NCBI GenBank assembly: GCA_903844155.1
Contig: CAIMSU010000010.1
Coordinates: 1-45,000, forward strand
Direction: 5' to 3'
Length of the DNA: 45,000 nt
Source: an uncultured Pseudomonadota bacterium
GTDB lineage: Bacteria > Myxococcota_A > UBA796 > SXON01
The translations under genes were made by a program, and so were the position numbers. The notes beneath the pieces were generated by a model. It was not told the origin of the DNA and did no database searches. It saw nothing but the letters and a program-made list of their open reading frames with translations. Shown in pieces: positions 22,866 through 31,800 of this stretch; position 1 is the first letter of the stretch; the number at the start of each line of letters is the position of its first letter.

Positions 22866-23909
22866 GTGAAGAACTGCGAAGCGTTAGTTCAGGGAGTCGT
22901 GTCCCTGTCTGCCCAGCTCCTGCTCCTGCCCGCGCCCACGCGCTCGGGCGACGCTTCGGATGCAGTCCGGGTCGGCGAGGTCTCGACCCGCGCGCTGGTG
23001 CTCGGCCGGAGCCCCGGCAGCGATCTGGTGTTCGCGGATGACCATGTGAGCTGGCAGCACGCGACGATCTGGTTCGAGAACGGCGTGCTCTGGGTTCGGG
23101 ATCTGGGAAGTCGAAACGGGTGTCTGCTCAACGGCGAGGCGCTCTCCAGCGCTCGCGTCCTGGCCGACGGCGACCGCCTCAGCATCGCCCCCGCCATCAC
23201 GCTCGCGGTGCGCTTCCGCGGAACGCGCCCGCTCCTCGCCCCCCACGCGCTCGTCGTCGAAGACCTCGCCACCGCCGTCCGCTACCCGCTTCGGTCCGAC
23301 CGATTTCGCTTTGGTCCCGGCGCGGACGTCGACGCCGGCGGCGACCTGCCCTCCAACGCGGTTGTCCTCCTCACCGGCCCCGAGGATCTCTGGCTCGGCG
23401 TGGACGGCGAGGACCGCCCGCTGCAGCTCGACGAGGTCTTCGAGGTGGGCGGGCGCCGGTACGCCGTACGGCAGGCGGACATCGAGCATTCTCCGACGTT
23501 TGAGGCTGCTCCTTCCCCGACGTCGGCGCGCTGCGAGCTTGACGCCCGACTGGCCGGCCCCGGTGGACCGGAGGCGGTGGTCACCGATGCCCGCGACAGG
23601 CGCACCCTGCGCATCGAGGGTGAGAACCGCGCCGTGCTCCTCTACGTCCTCGGCCGAAAATCCGCCGCTGATGTGCGCTCCGGCGTGCCGGCGGCGGAGT
23701 GCGGATGGCTCTCCGACGAGGAGGCCGCCACGGCCATCTGGGGGCGAACCGGCAGGGACGAGAACGCGCTCCATGTCCTCGTTCATCGGCTTCGAAAGCA
23801 GCTCGCGGAGGCGGGGTTCGACCCCTGGTTCATCGAAAAGCGGCGACGCTGCGTGCGGGCGCGTTTTGGGCGCGTCGTGCTCGACGCCGAGCCGGGGAGG
23901 GCAGGCTGA
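22866..23909 (+). CDS. FHA-domain protein with C-terminal winged helix
   Basis: About 347 residues from GTG 22866 (GGAG at 22853-22856); GTG 22899 is an alternative start. The FHA domain (about 35-110) has 'LGRSPGSDLVF', 'VSWQHA' and 'DLGSRNGCLLNG', the usual phosphothreonine-binding Arg/Ser/Asn positions. A less typical beta-rich region, possibly a second degenerate FHA, spans about 120-200. The C-terminal ~100 residues look like an OmpR-type winged helix ('NALHVLVHRLRKQL'). It overlaps the start of the Ser/Thr kinase gene by 4 bases. The kinase probably phosphorylates it or a partner that it binds. The pairing suggests kinase-controlled transcription. Confidence 0.8.
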   Translation: MKNCEALVQGVVSLSAQLLLLPAPTRSGDASDAVRVGEVSTRALVLGRSPGSDLVFADDHVSWQHATIWFENGVLWVRDLGSRNGCLLNGEALSSARVLADGDRLSIAPAITLAVRFRGTRPLLAPHALVVEDLATAVRYPLRSDRFRFGPGADVDAGGDLPSNAVVLLTGPEDLWLGVDGEDRPLQLDEVFEVGGRRYAVRQADIEHSPTFEAAPSPTSARCELDARLAGPGGPEAVVTDARDRRTLRIEGENRAVLLYVLGRKSAADVRSGVPAAECGWLSDEEAATAIWGRTGRDENALHVLVHRLRKQLAEAGFDPWFIEKRRRCVRARFGRVVLDAEPGRAG

Positions 23910-25312
23910 CCGCCGATCTTCCCGTCGGTACCGTGCTCGGGGGGCGCTACCTCGTCGGCGAGCGCCTCGGCAGGGGCGGCGTGGCCGTGGTGTACCGGGT
24001 GGAGGACCGGACGATCGGCGTCCAGCGCGCGCTCAAGGTCATCGATCAAGGCGCACATATAGACGCGCTGGCGCGCGACGCGCTGCGCGGCCGGCTGCAC
24101 AGCGAGGCGCAGGCGATGGCGCGGTTGAAGCACCCGCACGTGGTCGCCATCCACGACGTTGGCGAGGAGGACGGCTTCGACTGGGTGGTGATGGATCTGG
24201 CAGACGGCGGCACGCTCGCCGAGCGCGTCGAGGCTGGTGCCGTGCCCGTCGCCGACGCGGTGCGGTGGACCGCGCAGGTGCTCGAAGCGCTCGCCGCGGC
24301 CCACGCCGAGGGGATCGTCCATCGGGACGTGAAGCCGCAGAATGTGCTGCTTGATCGCTATGGAAACGCCCAACTCGCCGACTTTGGCATCGCGCTCATC
24401 GACTCGGAGGTGGCGCTTCGAAGCACGCGAACGGGGACTGCGATGGGCTCGCTGGCGTACATGGCCCCCGAGCAGCGCATGGACGCGCGCGGGGTGACCC
24501 CGGCCGCGGATGTCTACGCCGCGGGCGCGACGCTCTACCATGTGCTCACCAAAAAGAGTCCGATGGACCTTTTCATGGCCGGGGAACACAGCGATCGCCT
24601 CGCCGACCTCCCCCTTGCGCTGCGCACCGTCGTCGTCACTGCGACCCGCTACGAGCCGCAGCGGCGCTACGGCTCCGCGCTTGCGATGCGGGCGGCGCTC
24701 ACCGACGCGTTCGCCAGCCCGGATGAGCCCCCCGTCGCCCCGTCGGCCTCAGCCCCCGCCCCGGCGTCGCCTCCTCCAGCGACCCGGCCCGCCGACGCCT
24801 CCCCCGAGCCAGACTATGCGCCCGCGGTCTGGCCGACCTGGGCAGGATGGGCGGTTGCAGCGGCGCTCCTGCTTGCGGTGGGGGGCGGTGGCCTCCTGGT
24901 CGCGGCGCGTCCAACCGGCTCGCCCCTGCGTGTGCGGGCCCCCGGCGCCGAGCCGAGCGCGACCTCGAGCGTCGACCGCGTCCTCGCGACCGCCATGGCC
25001 CGCCCGCTCGGCATCTGGCACGGCTCGTCCACCTCACCCGCGGGTCACAACGAGCCGTTCACCCTCGATCTCGCCGGATCGTTGGACCAGGTCACCGGCT
25101 CCGTGCGAACGCGCCGTGCGAACGGGCATGGCGAGCGCCCGGTGAGCGGCCGCTACACCCCTGCGACCCGCACGCTGACGCTCTCAGAGCCCGACGTCCC
25201 GGGCGACCGCGGTGGCACCTGGACGCTCGTCTTCGACGACGCCCTCGCCTCGTTCACCGGTCGCTTCCAGCCGAACGACGGCTTGCCCGCCGCGACGGTG
25301 ACTGGGGGCTGA
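23906..25312 (+). CDS. Transmembrane Ser/Thr protein kinase (Pkn family)
   Basis: About 468 residues. The start is uncertain: CTG 23906 overlaps the FHA stop (CTGA) and follows GGAGGG, while GTG 23933 is the first common start codon and would truncate the lead of the kinase domain. The kinase domain (about 13-270) is complete: Gly loop 21-28, Lys44, 'HRDVKPQN' with D141, 'DFG' at 159-161, and 'APEQ' at 187-190. A Pro/Ala linker leads to one membrane helix (about 312-334) and an extracytoplasmic beta-rich domain (~130 residues) that could be a ligand sensor. It is co-transcribed with the FHA/winged-helix gene, a typical Myxococcota signalling pair. Confidence 0.92.
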   Translation: MTADLPVGTVLGGRYLVGERLGRGGVAVVYRVEDRTIGVQRALKVIDQGAHIDALARDALRGRLHSEAQAMARLKHPHVVAIHDVGEEDGFDWVVMDLADGGTLAERVEAGAVPVADAVRWTAQVLEALAAAHAEGIVHRDVKPQNVLLDRYGNAQLADFGIALIDSEVALRSTRTGTAMGSLAYMAPEQRMDARGVTPAADVYAAGATLYHVLTKKSPMDLFMAGEHSDRLADLPLALRTVVVTATRYEPQRRYGSALAMRAALTDAFASPDEPPVAPSASAPAPASPPPATRPADASPEPDYAPAVWPTWAGWAVAAALLLAVGGGGLLVAARPTGSPLRVRAPGAEPSATSSVDRVLATAMARPLGIWHGSSTSPAGHNEPFTLDLAGSLDQVTGSVRTRRANGHGERPVSGRYTPATRTLTLSEPDVPGDRGGTWTLVFDDALASFTGRFQPNDGLPAATVTGG

Positions 25313-25317
25313 CCACG

Positions 25318-25761
25318 CTACAATCTCGCACCGATGCTGATCATCGCGGTGTCGTACGGCACCGGGTCGAGCGTGACCTTGTCGCCCTTGACGTCCCGGT
25401 CCCGCCCGCCGAGCATCGTCCGCTCGACCGAGAACATCAGGTCTGGCCCGGGCTTCCGGCCGAGCACCGGGAACGAGAGCGCGAGGCGATCTTTCTGTGC
25501 GACGCCCGGGATCGGCAGGAAGAAGCCGGAGCCTTCGAGGATCATCTGGTGGATGCCAAACAGGCGCAGGGTGACGCGCGCGGCCGGCTCGATGTGCGGG
25601 CCGTGGACGACGGTGTTGCCGCTCGCCGCGTGCTCGTAGCCGGCGATCATCCCGCCGAAAACGCCGACCCACGGCAAGCGCAGCCCCGGGTAGACGCCGT
25701 AGCTCGCCTCGACGGTGGCGCCGATGGGGCCCTCCTCGTCACCGCCCCGGTAGCTGCGCGC
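25318..25761 (-). pseudogene. Displaced C-terminal part of the 25647-28001 lipoprotein
   Basis: This frame has no natural start of its own; the first usable codon is TTG 25677, inside the reading. It begins right after a TAG at 25764-25762 and gives a convincing beta-rich outer-surface domain (Gly/Tyr/Val/Asp pattern, 'YGVYPGL', 'GGMIAGYEH'). It continues in sense exactly where the upstream frame (ending 25647) turns into Arg/Ala/Ser-rich nonsense. The likeliest reading is one protein of about 895 residues broken by a frameshift at or just after the T5 run (25768-25764). It could be a sequencing error or a true mutation. Confidence 0.7.
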
Positions 25762-28001
25762 CTAAAAAGCATCCCCATCGAGAAGTTCAGGTCGAGCTGG
25801 TCGTGGATGACGAGGCCGTACCGCAGCTTCAGCATCTCCAACGGCGACATTTCCGCCCGGAGCCCGATCGCGGGCGTGACGCGGGCGCCCATCGCACCCG
25901 TCTGGATTTCAAACGGCGCGAGGCCGGCATGGGCGTTCTCAAACTCGTTCGGCGGACGGATGCCGCGATTGTAGGACTCGGTGGTCAGCTTGACGTCGGA
26001 TTCGAGGTTGCCGGCCAGCTCGTCGAAATTGTCGGCGGCGACGACCGTTGGCGCTGGGCTCCAGGCCTCCGCGGCGACGATGCCCGCGGGCGAGGGGAGT
26101 GAGGATCCGCTCGGGGAGCGGGTCAGCGCGCCCTCCGCCTCCACCGCGCTGACCCCGCTCGCGGTCGCGATCCATGGGGCGGCGTCGCCCTCGGCGTGCC
26201 CGTCGATCAGCACGGAGCGCACAAAAGCCTCGCCCGCGGCCGCGTCGTCCCCGACCTCCGAGGCGTGGGTGCCGTCCTGTCTCGCGAGCTGGGCGCGCAA
26301 CGCGCGGACCTGCGCCGTCATGCTGCTCGCGACGTTGTCGGCGATCTCGCTCGCCACGCCGGGCAGGATGTGCGCGACGTCCAGGTCGGCCGGGATCGCC
26401 TGCTCGTGGACGACCGGGCCGGACTCGTCGGGCAACGTGTAATTGTAGGCGTCTGCGCTGCGGTTCACGGAGCTGCTGAACGGCACCGTCACCACGGTCC
26501 CGTCGGGCCAGGTCGCCGTCGCAGCCCCATCCATGGCGATCTCGACCGTGTGGGTCGTGACGTCGTAGTCCATGGAATTGCTGACGGGACGGTGCTTTTC
26601 GACGCTCTGGGTGCCCATGATCGGCACCTGCTCCCACTGGTAGTCCGGCACGTCGCAGAGGCCCGACCAATAGGACCCGTCGCCCAGCGACGAGTCCTGC
26701 GTGCACTGCTCCTGATGTGTGCCAGTTTGTACCTGCACGATGTCGGTGCCGGTCTGGACCTCCTCGTCCTCGTAGTAGACCTCGTCGGTCGTGTACGTGT
26801 CGGAGCGGGTCGAGGTGCTGTCGCCCTCCTCGGCGAGACAGTCCGAAAACGCAAGCTGGACCTGCAGAGTCGTCGTGCCGGCGGGCAGACGGGCGGCGAT
26901 GGCGCTGACGATACGGCAGTCGCTCGGCGCGACTTTCAGGGCGAGGGAGGTGGCGATGTCGCGGTCAAAGGTCGTCCTGCTCGTCATCGCCGCTGCGCGC
27001 TCGGGGCCACCGCCAAGCTGCGCGGCGAGGGCGAGCTGCAGATAGCGCCGGTAGCCGGCCGGAAGTGCGGCGGCCTGGGCGGTGTAGTAGGCGGCCCCCT
27101 GGTTGGCCAGCCCGGTGAGGCGGGCGCGAAGCGGGTCGCCCGACTGAACCCCTCCAGCGAGGCCGACGTACGCGTCGTAGGTGGCGAGGTATTGATGGGT
27201 GGTGGTTGCGTCGTCGATGGCGGCGATCACGCGTGCGTCGGCGTCGTAGACGATGTGGTCGGCGAGGGCGACGGCGTTGGGGGGCGCGCCGAAGTGCCGG
27301 GCGTCGGCTGCGAGGGCGAGGGCGGCGGAGAGGTCGGAGCGGGGGTCGGCGCCTGCCGATGGGGTCAACGGTGCGTCGACGATGTGGGAAAGCTCGGCTT
27401 GCAGGGCCTCATCCGCGGCGACGGGCAGACCGCGGGAGCGGACGTCGCCGCGGAGGGAGAGCAATTTGGCGAGGCGCGCGGGGCCTTCTTCGGGGGTGAC
27501 GGGCGGGAGGCCGACGGTGACGGTGCGGGTCCAGGCGGCGGCGACCTGGTCGACGACGGCTTGCGGAGCCGATTTTCCGACGGCCTGGTCGAGCAGGGCG
27601 GTGAGGGCGTCGAGTCGAGGAAGGACGGCGGCGGGGTTGGTGACGGCGAGGACGTCGGGCGTCGTGACGCGGAGGAGCTCAGCGTCGATTCGCGCAGCAA
27701 GCGCCTTCGTCGTCGCTTCGTCCCGGGCGGTTCGACGGAAGTCGATCAGCGCGCTCGCGTAGTCGAGCGGCGACTCAGTCGCGCCCGCTGAGACGACAGC
27801 GTCAAACTGCGGCGCCCACTGACCTTCGACGAGCTTTTTCCGCTTGTCGCGGATGCGGGCGTACTCAAAATCCATCATCGGCACGTCCTGCAGCGCCTGC
27901 CCGTACTCCGAGACGGCGAGGTCCTGGTCACCCGCTTTCAAGGCGCGGTTTCCTGCGGCTTCGTGGACGGTGGCGCACGCGGCGAGCACGAGGAGGAGCA
28001 T
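25647..28001 (-). CDS. Large lipoprotein of unknown function, frameshifted near its C-terminus
   Basis: 784 codons as read, from ATG 28001. The signal peptide ends in Leu-Ala-Ala-Cys, so it is a lipoprotein. Residues ~15-60 resemble a TPR-like pair ('GNRALKAGDQDLAVSEYGQAL'). A long helical region follows to ~370, then a Ser/Thr/Asp/Tyr-rich stretch with conserved Cys (about 400-450), beta-rich segments, and a helical region around 580-610. After about residue 746 the sequence becomes Arg/Ala/Ser-rich and wrong-looking; the true end lies in the -1 frame (25318-25761). It is the last gene of an operon with the two genes upstream. I do not recognise the family. Confidence 0.75.
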   Translation of the reverse strand: MLLLVLAACATVHEAAGNRALKAGDQDLAVSEYGQALQDVPMMDFEYARIRDKRKKLVEGQWAPQFDAVVSAGATESPLDYASALIDFRRTARDEATTKALAARIDAELLRVTTPDVLAVTNPAAVLPRLDALTALLDQAVGKSAPQAVVDQVAAAWTRTVTVGLPPVTPEEGPARLAKLLSLRGDVRSRGLPVAADEALQAELSHIVDAPLTPSAGADPRSDLSAALALAADARHFGAPPNAVALADHIVYDADARVIAAIDDATTTHQYLATYDAYVGLAGGVQSGDPLRARLTGLANQGAAYYTAQAAALPAGYRRYLQLALAAQLGGGPERAAAMTSRTTFDRDIATSLALKVAPSDCRIVSAIAARLPAGTTTLQVQLAFSDCLAEEGDSTSTRSDTYTTDEVYYEDEEVQTGTDIVQVQTGTHQEQCTQDSSLGDGSYWSGLCDVPDYQWEQVPIMGTQSVEKHRPVSNSMDYDVTTHTVEIAMDGAATATWPDGTVVTVPFSSSVNRSADAYNYTLPDESGPVVHEQAIPADLDVAHILPGVASEIADNVASSMTAQVRALRAQLARQDGTHASEVGDDAAAGEAFVRSVLIDGHAEGDAAPWIATASGVSAVEAEGALTRSPSGSSLPSPAGIVAAEAWSPAPTVVAADNFDELAGNLESDVKLTTESYNRGIRPPNEFENAHAGLAPFEIQTGAMGARVTPAIGLRAEMSPLEMLKLRYGLVIHDQLDLNFSMGMLFRRAATGAVTRRAPSAPPSRRATASTRGCACRGSAFSAG

Positions 28002-28052
28002 GCCCCCGCCGTAACCAACCCCGGAGACACGAGAAAGCCGGGGCCTGGCCCG

Positions 28053-29792
28053 CTACGGGGGCTGAGGGGCGCCGATGAGCGTGCTGGCGAGCGTGAGATC
28101 GGGGGTCCAGCCGGGCTCGGGCGGGGCGCCCGGTCCGATGACCCAGGTGTAGAGCGCGTCCGGCACGGCGGTGGTCTCGGCGGACGCGACCTGCAGCGCG
28201 TTCGGGTCGACGGGCGCGCCCCAGATGCCGACGAAGGCGTCGCGCTCGGCGTAGGTCGACGGGGCGACGCGCACGCCACCGTCGAATGCCACGCCTTCCG
28301 CCGGGAAAAGCACGACGCCACCCGCGGGATCGCCGTCGTAGAGGTGGACGAGCGGCCCAATGATGTGGGGCAGGGGCGTCGTCCAGTCCTTCGCGCGCCA
28401 GTCGGCCTCGGTACACCAATCGGCAGGTTTGTCGCTGGCAGATGCCGCGATGCACGGCTCGGAGGACTGCGGCATCGCGCCCCACGGCGAGCGCCCCTGC
28501 AGGTCGAGGACGTCGTCGCCCGCGAGCGCCTGGTAGCGCACGCGGTCGCCCTCGCGCGTGAGGTGGGCGGCCTCGATCTTGCCGTCGCGCAAGCCCTGGA
28601 CGAGGACGTGGGCCTCGTCGGCGGAATTCGTGCCTTCCCCGGTCGCAAGCATTCGAAGCGCGGGGCCGAGGCGGTGGAGGGTGTCGGCGGTTTTTGTGGG
28701 GTCGGACCAGTTGGGGGCGAGGGTGGTGGGGTCGACGGTCCAGGAGATGCGGGGGAAGCCGAGAGACCAGAGACCGAAGAGGGTGCGGTCGCTCACCCCT
28801 GCGTCGGCGTAGATCGCGGCGAAGCGACCCAGGCCGGCGACGGCCGAGGATAGACAGCCGTCAGGGCGGAGAATATCGTCGCCCAGCGGGCTGTCGGGAT
28901 GCATGGGGTACGGGGAGACGAGGCGCGGGCAGTTGATGTCGACCGAAAGGACGTCGGGCAACCCCACTTCCGCGCGCTCCGAGACCTCGGCCGCGATGGA
29001 CCGCGCCCTTGTTCGGGCGGCGGCTTGCGCCCGGCGGTCCAGCACTTCCCAGGGGTGATGTACCGCAGCGAGGACCGGCTCGAGTCCCAGAAGATCCGCC
29101 ACCAGCGCGTGTTGGGCCCGTTCGGCGTCCGCTTGCACCGCGAGCGCGGTGGGGGGATCCAGCCGCGGGAGCGACCACTCGCGGGATCGCAGGAGCCGGA
29201 GCGCCGGCGGCCTGGTCCCGTCCTCTGGACTTCCGTGCCCCGAACGCCAGAGCCCCTGCATCGCGATCCCCGGCTGGACGGTCGACAGCACTTTCTCGAA
29301 GTACGGCAGGATGTGCCCACCGCGAGCTGCAAAGTCGTTGATCGCCGACTCGTTCTGGGGTTCCACGGCGACCGCCGACCGCACCGGCTTCGGCACCGGC
29401 GGCGCGTGCAGCACCCGCACCAGGTACGGGTCCTGTCCCCCGGGGCTGGCGAGCGCGCGCAGGATCCGCCCCTGAACCCCGTCGACCACGATCTCAACCG
29501 CAAGATGTCTCTGATCCTGGTAGCGTAGCCACGCCCAGGCGCCGGCGGAAGCGGGGTCCTCAGGGTGGTCGATCGCATCGTCCAACATCGCCCGGATGGC
29601 CGCATCGCGCTTTCGAGCTGGGTCGCTTGTCGGGTCAGTCCCGGTGCTCAGCCGCTCCAACGTCCCCCGCACCATCGCAAACGTCACCGGTCCAGGCTCC
29701 ACAAACGGAGGATCGACGGACGTCCACGCCAACACCCCGATCACCCCGATCACGCCGACGCCCACGAGTCCGATCACCGATCTCCGCTTCAT
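28053..29792 (-). CDS. Exported protein of unknown function
   Basis: 579 residues from ATG 29792, overlapping the upstream stop (ATGA). The N-terminus is a basic start and a Gly/Val-rich membrane helix (about 7-24), probably an uncleaved anchor or signal peptide. The body is mixed alpha/beta with a central part holding 'DVLSVDINCPRLVSPYP' and further Cys residues (for example in 'RPDGCLSS' and 'SEPCIAAS'), suggesting disulfides in the periplasm. I recognise no family. It is encoded between an arylsulfotransferase-like lipoprotein and the large frameshifted lipoprotein, all three on one transcript. Confidence 0.65.
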   Translation of the reverse strand: MKRRSVIGLVGVGVIGVIGVLAWTSVDPPFVEPGPVTFAMVRGTLERLSTGTDPTSDPARKRDAAIRAMLDDAIDHPEDPASAGAWAWLRYQDQRHLAVEIVVDGVQGRILRALASPGGQDPYLVRVLHAPPVPKPVRSAVAVEPQNESAINDFAARGGHILPYFEKVLSTVQPGIAMQGLWRSGHGSPEDGTRPPALRLLRSREWSLPRLDPPTALAVQADAERAQHALVADLLGLEPVLAAVHHPWEVLDRRAQAAARTRARSIAAEVSERAEVGLPDVLSVDINCPRLVSPYPMHPDSPLGDDILRPDGCLSSAVAGLGRFAAIYADAGVSDRTLFGLWSLGFPRISWTVDPTTLAPNWSDPTKTADTLHRLGPALRMLATGEGTNSADEAHVLVQGLRDGKIEAAHLTREGDRVRYQALAGDDVLDLQGRSPWGAMPQSSEPCIAASASDKPADWCTEADWRAKDWTTPLPHIIGPLVHLYDGDPAGGVVLFPAEGVAFDGGVRVAPSTYAERDAFVGIWGAPVDPNALQVASAETTAVPDALYTWVIGPGAPPEPGWTPDLTLASTLIGAPQPP

Positions 29793-31207
29793 GGCAGCAC
29801 AGCAATTTCAGTGACCTGCCCAATCGCCAACGCCTTCGACAGCGCGAGGAACCCGGCGAGGTGATTGTCCGCGTCCACCGAGAAGATGTCCCCGCTCGAG
29901 CCCCAGCCGAGCAGGTGGCTCCCGTCGTCGCGCACGTTCACGTCGCCGAGCACGAGCGCCCACTGCGTCGTGTCCGGCGAAAAGGACCAGTCCAACGTCG
30001 CGGTTCGCGCGTTCTCGTTGACCGTGTATTCACAGGCGCGCGAGCCGAGCGTGGCGTTGCGATTGTCGAAGATCCGCAGCTTGCCATTGGAAAAGTCGGG
30101 GGCGTGCTGAGGTCCGAAGCCCGCGTCCGTCCCAAAGTCGAACTCGTTCTCGGGCCCGCCCATGTTCCAGACCGTCTCGCCCGTCGCCCGGTCGATCTTG
30201 ACGACCTGGTGCGGACCCCAGAGCGACAGGTAGTATGCCGCCTCGGACGGGTCATAGTACAGGCCGTTCGCATGGGTCCAGTCGGGCTGGTGACTCGGGA
30301 AGGGGCTGATGTTCCAGGAGTCGTCGACGGCGGGGGTGAGGTGGTCAAATGCGCTCCACACCGTCGTTTGCGAGCCATCGGCCGCGACCTCGACGACCTC
30401 GTCGCCGGCGACCGATTGCGTTGTTCCATCGACCGTCACATCCTGAAAAACGGTGACGGGGACCGCGATGGTGCCGATGCTGCTCTCGTCCGCGCGATCA
30501 TCGAGCATGACGGCGTCGTGATGCGCCCAGTCGACCTCGGTTTTCGTCGGCTTCACGCCGGGACCCGCGATCGGGAGGGTGAACACGTAGGCGTAGGCGC
30601 CGCTGCGCTCGTCGAAGCCGGTGCCGTAGATCTGCCCGGTGACAGCGTCGTAGCGCGCAGCGGGCACGACCCCGTCGCCCGGCTGCCAGTACCAGACCGG
30701 GCGTCCGTCCGTCGTCACGATCATCACGATCGTGTCGCCGGGGACGGCGCTGATGGCGCTGGTCAGCAGGTACGGACCGAGGCCGGCGAGGGTGACGTCA
30801 ATGGTACTGTCAAAGCTCGGAATTCCGCTCGGCAGGTCGTCGGTGGTCACCTTGGCGAGGGGCGTCTGGACGGCGCGCCCGGCGTCGTCGACGCCGACAA
30901 TCTGGTATGAGGAGGAGACGCCCGCGTGCAGGTAGAGGTTGAAATCGAGGTTGGAACCGGAGATTTCGGCGGAGGAGAGCCAGGTGGACGGGTCGCTGCC
31001 CTCATCGCCCCAGGTCGCGTGCGCGGTAATGGCGTAGGGCGCGTCGAGGTGGAGGGTCGCGCGGGTGACCATGTCGGGGTCGAGGGTCAGGGCGGCGTCC
31101 GGCAGGGGGCGGACGCAGGCGGGGAGCGCCATGGCCAGCGCGATCGTGGCTCCGCAGCACCAGGTTCCGGACGCGCCGGGGCGCGGGGTCGCGCTCTTTT
31201 TTCGCAT
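29789..31207 (-). CDS. Arylsulfotransferase (ASST) family lipoprotein
   Basis: 472 residues from ATG 31207. The signal peptide is long and ends in Ala-Leu-Pro-Ala-Cys, a probable lipobox. A ~110-residue N-terminal beta domain is followed by a propeller of the ASST type. 'DWTHANGLYYDP', 'YLSLWGPHQVVKIDRATGETVW' and 'GPQHAPDF...LRIFDN' match the blocks that carry the catalytic and substrate-binding His residues in bacterial arylsulfate sulfotransferases (transient sulfo-His in the periplasm). The Arg usually found in the second block is less clear. It is first in an operon with two exported proteins. Confidence 0.8.
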   Translation of the reverse strand: MRKKSATPRPGASGTWCCGATIALAMALPACVRPLPDAALTLDPDMVTRATLHLDAPYAITAHATWGDEGSDPSTWLSSAEISGSNLDFNLYLHAGVSSSYQIVGVDDAGRAVQTPLAKVTTDDLPSGIPSFDSTIDVTLAGLGPYLLTSAISAVPGDTIVMIVTTDGRPVWYWQPGDGVVPAARYDAVTGQIYGTGFDERSGAYAYVFTLPIAGPGVKPTKTEVDWAHHDAVMLDDRADESSIGTIAVPVTVFQDVTVDGTTQSVAGDEVVEVAADGSQTTVWSAFDHLTPAVDDSWNISPFPSHQPDWTHANGLYYDPSEAAYYLSLWGPHQVVKIDRATGETVWNMGGPENEFDFGTDAGFGPQHAPDFSNGKLRIFDNRNATLGSRACEYTVNENARTATLDWSFSPDTTQWALVLGDVNVRDDGSHLLGWGSSGDIFSVDADNHLAGFLALSKALAIGQVTEIAVLP

Positions 31208-31248
31208 GCGCGCCCTTAATGCGTCGTCGTACCCGGATAGCAGGTCGG

Positions 31249-31800
31249 ATGTCGATCGACGCCAACCGGTTTCGTACGCTCTTCCCCCGCCTCTGCGGCA
31301 CCCTCACGGACGCCGCGTTGGCGCCGCTCCTTGAGTGTTTGCGGCCCAGGCCGTTCGCCGAAGGCGAGCAGCTTTGCAGGCAGGGCGCGCACGCCGCCCG
31401 CGCGATCTTCATCCTACGGGGCGAAGTCGAGCTTCGGGTCTCCGCCCCGGATGTGACGATCACGCTCGGCGTCCTCGACGCGGGGCGATGGACGAACACC
31501 ATCCCGCTCATCGAACCCGGGCAGGCCGAGTTCGACGTCTGGGGCCGCACTGCCGGCTCGGCCGTCGAGATGACGTATGGTGACTTCCTCGCGTTGCGAC
31601 GCGACCACCCGGGGACCGCCCGCGTCTTCCTCGGCGGGGTGATCTCCGATCTCTCCCTCCGGCTGCGCGCGAGCGAGCTTGCGGTGGGGAAAAAGTCGAC
31701 GCCGCCGACCCATTCGGTCATGCGTCGCGCCACCGGCTGGCTCGGTGGAGCCGTGCTGCCGCCTGAACCCGAACCCATGGTCATCGGGGAGGACATCTGA
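31249..31800 (+). CDS. Cyclic-nucleotide-binding-fold protein
   Basis: About 183 residues from ATG 31249; ATG 31219 would add ten basic residues and leave almost no room for a promoter. Residues ~15-120 have the CNBD beta-roll pattern ('FAEGEQLCRQGAHAARAIFILRGEVEL'). The phosphate-binding cassette is unrecognisable, with no Gly-Glu and no Arg-x-Ala at the expected place. The C-terminal ~50 residues are polar and Pro-rich. There is no helix-turn-helix. Its stop shares a base with the next gene's start (TGATG), so the two CNBD-like proteins are made together and may form a dimer. Confidence 0.7.
   Translation: MSIDANRFRTLFPRLCGTLTDAALAPLLECLRPRPFAEGEQLCRQGAHAARAIFILRGEVELRVSAPDVTITLGVLDAGRWTNTIPLIEPGQAEFDVWGRTAGSAVEMTYGDFLALRRDHPGTARVFLGGVISDLSLRLRASELAVGKKSTPPTHSVMRRATGWLGGAVLPPEPEPMVIGEDI

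Noticed and set aside
25755-25775. Programmed -1 ribosomal frameshift
   Set aside because: The codons CTT TTT AGG do not fit the usual X_XXY_YYZ slippery site and no downstream structure is evident; an indel is simpler.
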